Positions 57,709 through 64,000 of a DNA stretch of 64,000 bases are shown here, in pieces. The DNA comes from Pomphorhynchus laevis. Its lineage: Eukaryota > Acanthocephala > Palaeacanthocephala > Echinorhynchida > Pomphorhynchidae. How positions within the stretch are numbered: the first letter of the stretch is position 1; each line of letters begins with the position of its first letter. The notes beneath the pieces are model-generated. The model had not been told where the DNA came from. It saw nothing but the letters and a program-made list of their open reading frames with translations, and made no database searches. The stretch lies in contig WNNJ02002846.1 in assembly GCA_012934845.2 (NCBI GenBank), forward strand, positions 1 through 64,000, given 5' to 3'. Position numbers and translations under genes: made by a program.

Positions 57709-59022
57709 ATGCTTGACATCATGATATCTCTAGTGGAAATATATAAAAAGGGGGTTGTGATGACAGAAAAAATTGTAAAAAAATTTACCATCGGTGCTTC
57801 AAACAACTTACAAAATCAAGCAAATATGGAACGGAACTCAGGTATTTCCAATGTAACATCGAATTTTCAAGCCAAAGAAAACAAGGTTAGTCCTATTTCG
57901 TCTAATTTTTTAATCTCAAGCACGGATGGAGAACTCCCTCCTGTGCCTAAAGTGGTGAATCTGGTAATAATCAGACTTCTTCAACCATTTGAAAGGAAGA
58001 ATCTTTTCAATATTTTTCTGAGAGAGTTTACAAGCTCTTATAAGAAGAGAATTCTATTTAATTCGATAAAATATTTAGATTCCGAAATCCGGGTTTCTTT
58101 CAGCTCTCCAGATCTGGCAGCATCGTACCTAGAATTTTTCGAAACACACCTAAAAGAATTTGGGTCAACTACTTACAGGCCTATTCAGGCGACTCTGAAA
58201 ATTAATAATTTTCCGCCCTTCGCAACGGAGGATGATATCATTGCTCTCACATCTGAGTTCAAAATTCATAATATTCGCCCAATCCTGGGCAAGAAAGGCC
58301 AGGCTATACCAATAGCATTCTGTTCTACCGCAGTAGACCAGGCGGAATGTCTGGCTAAAAGCAAATGTAACCCCTTTTTGGGGTACAATCTTTCTTTCAA
58401 TATCGTAGACGCTGATGACTTAACATACCCCCATTGCAATGGGTGCCACCTCTGGGGGCACTGGTCCTCGAACTGTACTAGGCCCCATACGTGTGGGGTT
58501 TGCAGCTCTTCCGAAGTCAATGAGGGGAAATGTTCTCTCTCCCCTCTGTGTTCCAATTGTGGTGGTCAGCACCCGGCCTGGTCTAGAAGATGTCCTATCT
58601 TCAAAGAATACAAATTAAGGCATTGTGGGGCACCGGTCAAACCGGCCCACTTTGCCGCTGTTAGCTTATCCAATTCAAACGGTTATGGTATGTCGGACAC
58701 CGACATTTTCAAAATTGTTGACGCAAGACTACAGATATATAAAGACGAGATTCGAGCCTTAACGAACCATCTGATAGCGAAATTCGAGGAGTCCCGTTCT
58801 CCTCCATCGACGATTCTTACCTCTTCAAAGAGAGCCCCCCGTTCTAAGAAGAGATCATCTTCTAAACAAAAGTTGGCTTCCTTGAAGTTGGCAAGGAAAG
58901 ATGATATATGTTGGGAGTTGTTGGCCTCAAAGGGAGATGAAGATAATGCCGGTGGGCAAGTGTCTTCTCCTGGTAGGGCTGGGAGTGAGAAGGGCAACTT
59001 TCTCTCTCCTAGTTTCTGCTAG
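57709..59022 (+). CDS. LINE copy D ORF1, open frame extended upstream into the flank
   Basis: The family start is MERNSG at 57826, giving 398 residues with the three zinc knuckles (second knuckle without its His, as in copy B). In this copy the frame is also open upstream through the element's 5' leader (MTEKIVKKFTIG...) and into flanking DNA from 57709, for 437 residues in all. The leader frame is closed in copy B by an A-run length difference. The extension is probably chance. Confidence 0.85.
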   Translation: MLDIMISLVEIYKKGVVMTEKIVKKFTIGASNNLQNQANMERNSGISNVTSNFQAKENKVSPISSNFLISSTDGELPPVPKVVNLVIIRLLQPFERKNLFNIFLREFTSSYKKRILFNSIKYLDSEIRVSFSSPDLAASYLEFFETHLKEFGSTTYRPIQATLKINNFPPFATEDDIIALTSEFKIHNIRPILGKKGQAIPIAFCSTAVDQAECLAKSKCNPFLGYNLSFNIVDADDLTYPHCNGCHLWGHWSSNCTRPHTCGVCSSSEVNEGKCSLSPLCSNCGGQHPAWSRRCPIFKEYKLRHCGAPVKPAHFAAVSLSNSNGYGMSDTDIFKIVDARLQIYKDEIRALTNHLIAKFEESRSPPSTILTSSKRAPRSKKRSSSKQKLASLKLARKDDICWELLASKGDEDNAGGQVSSPGRAGSEKGNFLSPSFC

Positions 59023-61645
59023 GAGGTAGGCATCCCACTCTAGCTGTCGTAACACAATGCAAAGTAGTCAAGAGCCTTTTTCACTGAATATACTTCAGTG
59101 GAATTCGGGAGGTGCTTCTGCTCTTAGCCTTCTATCTGGTAGAGATGCGGATGTTATAGTCCTTCAGGAGACGCGGTCTATCCGTATCCCCCAGGACATT
59201 ACTCGATTTATCCCCAAGCATATTTACACCCACTTCACTCCGTACATAACCCCTCCTCACGCCTCTTCATCTCAAGGTCTTTTAACCCTAGTTAAATGCT
59301 CCTTAAGATCATCCCTTCTTTTAAACTATTCTTGTCCAGCCCTGTCTTGTTTAGCTGTTTCACTTTGTAAGAATGGTAAACGTATCAGCATAGCCAATAT
59401 CTATATTAGGCCAGGGGAAATTCACAAGAACCGTGATCTCCTGGACCGTATTTTGGGTAGTGGCTATGACATGTTACTCGGTGACTTCAACGACAGAACT
59501 GGTCGTTGGATTAATGCAGCACTCCGCAGAGCCAGGAACGATTGCCTTATTCACAAACCACCGTCCCCAACTTCATTGCTCAACAACTAATTCTCTCCTC
59601 GACATATTACTGCTTCATAAGATGTGGTTGTTGAAACCCATCTGTAATGAGCAGTCGCGCTAAAAACTGACCATCTCTCATGACCTCATTCGTTGGCGGA
59701 TAGAGGAAGATACGTTGCTTAGAAGGAGGTTTCACTTTGATCCCATCAGAGTGGCTTTCTTTCAGGCGGCTATCCAACTCTTCACCAGAATTGGAAATGA
59801 GAATTTGACCGAATTTAATTCATTCCTCTCCTCGCAAGCTACCGCGTTTCTTTCGACTACCTATAAAGGTCATATTTACAATCCGACTCCAACAAAACTC
59901 AAGGTTTTGGCTAAAATGCTACGTCTTCCCAATGTCTCTGTGTCCGTTAGGCGGGCCATCTTGAATGAATACTGGAGCACTAGATATAGGTTCCAGCTGA
60001 GCAGGGATAAGGCGAACATCGCTCACCTTAACCCTTCTCAGTCTTCCTTCTGGAAGATATTCAAGAAGGAGAAGTTTGTCTGTTGGAAGGATAGAGCTTT
60101 GGGTTGGATTGGTAGTATAAGCCTTGATAATGTTTTGAAGGAGTCACTATCCCTACATAATTATGGAGCCACTCAATCTCCCCAACCAATCCCGCCTTGG
60201 GGTGACTTCAGGAGCAGGGACTTATCTGTTACAGATATCCTTAACTTCAGGGGGACACTTCCGGGCACCCCTAAATCCGTCGGTCCACTATCTTCTCGAG
60301 TCTGTCAGCTTTTGACAGCCGATCAAAGAAGAGAAGTGGCCGTCACAATGCTTTTAGCCTCACCATCCGATGTAGCCTGCATCAATATTAGTCGTAGAAT
60401 TTTCTTACCAAAGCATAGTCCGGTTTCATGCCCCAAAGATCTGCGTCCCATTTCGATTCAAAACTCCCTCATCTCCATCTACGAAAAAGCGCTTGCGCGT
60501 AGAATCCGCGACCATTTAAGTAGGCGTAATTTGATCCCACCGAGTTTTCACGGGTTTGTCAATGGTCGCTCGGTTCATTCAGCAATAGGTGAAGTGCATC
60601 AGTTTTGTAGGGATAATAGCCATCAACTAGCTGTGGCTGTTTTTCTTGACTTTTCTGCTGCATTTGACCGCATTTCCATTCCCTTTGTTATCTCCTCTCT
60701 CAGGGCCCTCAGGTTGCCTGCGAGAATTGTTAACAGGGTGGAGATATTACTGTTTACCAAGAGGTTCTACTATGAAGACGACCCTGATGCGTGTCAGTTC
60801 TACCCTATTACAGATGTGCCCCAAGGATCCCCACTTTCTCCTATCTTATTTCTTGCTGCCTCCATTGTACTATTCAAGAATTTTAAACGTGATCAACATC
60901 TAGTGGTATACGCTGATGATACCACGGCCCTGTTCTCTAGACGCAGGTGCAAAGATGTCGCTTCGGACATCAGCCGTTTCTTTTTAAGATTAACAGACCA
61001 GCTGACCCTATCCAATCTTATTTTAAATTCATCCAAATCGCAGGTAGTTGTCTTTCATGGCACCCCTGCGACAAAGAAAAAATTAAAGAGACTAGCACTC
61101 TCAGCTCTATCTTCTATATTGACTAATCAACCACTCCCTACATTCACAAATCGAGTAAAATACCTGGGGTTCACTGTTACGGTGAACTGGTCGGCGAAAG
61201 CTGACCTGGATAGACTTAAACGTATCCTGAAGAAAGCTAGGTGGGTCCTGAAACGGGCTCAGCATCTGTCGTTGAATGGGAAAACCCAAGTGCGCCTCTG
61301 GGGTACTTGGGCTATCTCGGGATTAGTCTTCTTTTCGAGAGGACGTCCTCCAGAGCAAAAACTAAGGTTTCTCAAGCTCCTCTCATCTCGCGATTACCGC
61401 GCATAGTCCGCCTAGATTGGATTCTTCGGGGGTGATAGACCCCAAGTGGTTCAGTCGAAGAGAGGCGTGTTGGATTAGCTGGAGGGCTCAGATCCCGCTG
61501 GACCTGAGGCTGTAGAATAAATAGAAGATTGAATGATTAACGAATTGATATTATTTTTGTCTTCTCTTGCATGTTTTGTTCTGTGTAACACGTTTTTTAT
61601 CGGTTACAAGTTTTGTTTAAGAAAATCCTTATCTTATCTTATCTT
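57760..61645 (+). mobile_element. LINE copy D, full length, right arm of the palindrome
   Basis: Mirror copy of B: the same 5' start (ATGACAG...), intact ORF1, ORF2 with the same lesions and a (TTATC)n tail ending near 61645. Similarity to B stops exactly at the element ends on both sides. The target-site duplication is unclear: at best a short AAAAAGG at both ends. Confidence 0.91.
59057..61515 (+). pseudogene. LINE copy D ORF2, broken
   Basis: The endonuclease frame is 59057-59590, then a 2-base loss, a TAA at 59661-59663, and the reverse transcriptase at 59715-61406, where a 2-base gain shifts the frame. The reverse transcriptase keeps VVYADDTTALF, but GVPQG has become DVPQG and FSGRR has become FSRRR. 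About 13 residues differ from copy B in this domain. Confidence 0.88.
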
Positions 61646-61942
61646 AAAAAAGGAACTACAACCAAAAGGTGATATGAACAACAATATTGTGATATCAACA
61701 ACTATATGATTAAGGTGTACCTTGAAAAAATGTAAACGAAATAAGTATTTATTTTTTGAATAAAAATGTGAGCGAGGGTAGAAAATAAATTTTTTGTGTT
61801 ATATTAATTTTTCGAAAAATGCAATTATTTTTGAAAATATTAATTTTGCATCAATAGCCTACCGCCATGCAAAAAAGTAGGGAACCACTTGTATAAAAGC
61901 ACATTTGTAATATGCTGGTTAAATAATCATTGAATATTGATT

Positions 61943-62295
61943 CAACCAAAGTGCGCCATTAGGGCACTTGGGCTATCTCGGGATTACTCTTCTTTTTTAG
62001 AGGACGTCCTCCGGAGCAAAGGCTCAGGTTTCTTGAGCTCATTGTCTCTCGCTTACCCAGCCAAGTCCGTCTAGATTATATTCTTCGGGGGGGGGTGAAA
62101 GACCCCGGGTGGTTCAGTCGGAAGGCGGCGTGTTGGATCGGTTGGTGGGCTCAGATCCCCCTGGACCTGAGGCCGTAAGTCATGTAGGAAGACTAGCAAT
62201 CGATTTGTTTTCGTCTAGTTTTTTTATTTTCTGTTTTCTCTGTTTCTGTCGGTTAAACTTATGTTTAGTTATTTAAGAAAACCCTTATTTATTTA
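61943..62295 (+). mobile_element. LINE copy E, 3' fragment with target-site duplication
   Basis: The last roughly 230 bases of ORF2 plus the 3' UTR of the same family, with a (TTTA)n tail. A perfect 10-bp repeat, AATATTGATT, flanks it at 61933-61942 and 62296-62305. A standard 5'-truncated insertion only about 300 bp from copy D. It lacks the frameshift seen in B and D near the ORF2 end, so it came from a different source copy. Confidence 0.9.
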
Positions 62296-62322
62296 AATAT
62301 TGATTTACGTGAGGATTGCTAG

Positions 62323-62379
62323 TGAGCATTTAGATGACCTAGTCAATAAAGCATCAGATAACTTTAAGAAATATCTTGC
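62323..62379 (+). CDS. Possible short exon (EHLDDLVNKASDNFKKYL)
   Basis: Between an acceptor-like ttgctag and a strong donor gtaagt, 18 codons are open and protein-like. The A+T-rich LINE fragment just upstream is a separate insertion. No neighbouring exon with matching phase was found, so this stays weak. Confidence 0.22.
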
Positions 62380-62955
62380 GTAAGTTATATGTTATTTCCA
62401 TTTGGACGATATCGACAGTAGTCGACGAAATAAATTAACTTGTGATTTTTAATTTGCTGTTTGTAAAAATAGAGATCGGCATATTTTTGGATAATTTTAA
62501 ATTGAAATATCTCACGGCGTTTTAGGAAATGTTGCTAATATAAACCACCATGATGATTATTCATTACTCCTCGTAAATAAGATTTGTAAAAATCCCGAAA
62601 GCGGACAATATGCAAATCTGTTTATTATTTGAATATTGTAAAACGTACTAATTTCTAGGTTTGCATCTTTATCGTCAGTTTAAGCCTGTTCGTCGCTAGC
62701 TGTCGAAATTCATGGACTTTTAAATTTATAAAAGAGTAGTTACACAGGTAGTTTTAATCCAATCTTAATATAATTCAAAAAAATATGTTGACCCAATTTT
62801 AATCTATATTAAGTTAAATATAAAATAACAACTACCATCGGCGGGCTCTCTTAAACGTGGACGAGTTCTGTTTGAGTTCACTTTTTATCCGTGCACGTCC
62901 TTCGGATCTTAAACGTTGTGTGAGCATCTCTAAGACAACATTAAGTACCAGAAAA
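62380..62955. other. Intergenic or intron, weak coding hints
   Basis: After TTTTAG at 62525 one plus frame reads NVANINHHDDYSLLLVNKIC. Its phase does not fit the exon candidate at 62323-62379. Left as unassigned. Confidence 0.3.
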
Positions 62956-62956
62956 T

Positions 62957-64000
62957 TGTAATTTATTATTTATAATTATATTTTTGTTTAAAAAATATTT
63001 TTTATAATTTACCGAAATTTTACAGAACATAATTGATTTTGTAAAAAATTCAATAACAATTGGTAAAATAAGTTGGAAACATAAAATTCAAAGTAAGGTT
63101 TAATTTTTAAATCAATGAAATCAACGGAGATTTAAAAAGGTATTTAAGTAAAATTATTATTAAATAAATTGATTGTCAAAAATTCAATAAAATTTGGAAA
63201 AAAGGTTGGAAACACAAAATTCAAAATAAGGCTTATTTTTTAAATAATTGATATAAACAAAGATTTAAAAAAGTATTCAAGTATATTTATTTTTAAATAA
63301 ATAATTATATTTTATTATTATTTAAAAATTATTAAAAATTAATTTTATAATTTACCAAAATTTTACATATGCGAGCAGAATTGATTGTCCAAAATTCAAT
63401 AAAATTGGTAAAACAAATTGGAAACACTAAACTCAAAGTAAGATTTACTTTTTAAATCAATGATATCAACAAAGATTTAAAAAAGGTATTCAAGTATATT
63501 TATTTTTAAATAAATAATTATATTTTATTATTATTTAAAAATTATTAAAAATTAATTTTATAATTTACCAAAATTTTACATATGCGAGCAGAATTGATTG
63601 TCCAAAATTCAATAAAATTTGGAAAAAAGGTTGGAAACACAAAATTCAAAATAAGGCTTATTTTTTAAATAATTGATATAAACAAAGATTTAAAAAAGTA
63701 TTCAAGTATATTTATTTTTAAATAAATAATTATATTTTATTATTATTTAAAAATTATTAAAAATTAATTTTATAATTTACCAAAATTTTACATATGCGAA
63801 CAGAATTGATTGTCCAAAATTCAATAAAATTGAAAATTTTCAACAAATTGAAAACACTAAACTCAAAGTAAGGTTTACTTTTTAAATCAATGATATCAAT
63901 AAAGATTAAAAAAAGGTATTCAAGTAAAATTATTATTCAATAAATAATTATATTTTATTATTTAAAAAGGTATAAAAAATATAATTTATAATTTACCAAA
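62957..64000 (+). repeat. A+T-rich satellite with dimeric higher-order repeat, continues past the window
   Basis: Units of about 211-215 bp marked by TTTACATATGCGAGCAG at 63364, 63577 and 63788. Alternate units are more alike than neighbours: GGTTGGAAACAC with AATAAGGCTTATTTTT recurs at 63204 and 63629 (425 bp apart), while the units between carry CAAATTGGAAACACTAA. A shorter unit starts the array near 62960. Confidence 0.85.

Overview
This is strongly A+T-rich eukaryotic (animal, probably invertebrate) nuclear DNA dominated by introns and interspersed repeats. The evidence is split genes with GT/AG introns, non-LTR retrotransposons with poly-purine or simple-repeat tails and target-site duplications, a Penelope-like element, and host genes of eukaryotic families. 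Nothing bacterial, organellar or viral was recognised.

Left third (1-21.1 kb): one minus-strand gene, glutamate synthase (GOGAT). The ATG exon is at 21141-21016 and the gene runs off the left edge. Seven exons can be joined with fully consistent reading phases. Introns range from 43-44 bp to 11.66 kb. The giant first intron holds, on the opposite strand, a complete 131-codon LEPROT/Vps55-family gene (16385-16780), a decayed duplicate of that gene's start (18.74 kb), a Penelope-like fragment with a GIY-YIG nuclease, a broken RTE-type LINE, an inverted pair of tRNA-like SINE units and several MITE or foldback repeats.

Middle (21-44.9 kb): mostly A+T-rich repeats. One LINE family (CCHC ORF1, and ORF2 with endonuclease plus reverse transcriptase) supplies a nearly full-length copy at 26.66-30.49 kb with a perfect target-site duplication, and a head-to-head pair at 36.08-41.86 kb. 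Two candidate minus-strand exons of an unrecognised gene lie at 33.26-33.89 kb.

Right (44.9-64 kb): the last three exons of an unrecognised minus-strand gene whose acidic C-terminus has a FFAT-like motif, with a small plus-strand ORF nested in its last intron; an embedded fragment of 18S rRNA; a CR1/L2-type LINE fragment; two nearly full-length copies of the main LINE family facing head to head (53.7-61.6 kb, forming a roughly 8-kb palindrome); a truncated fifth copy; and a satellite with dimeric higher-order structure running off the right edge.

The most interesting signal is RNA-level: several dispersed repeats carry hammerhead-ribozyme-like cores (CUGANGA, helix II, GAAA). In one class the helix-II bases change between copies while pairing is retained. 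These repeats are associated with the Penelope-like element and with the tRNA-like SINE units.
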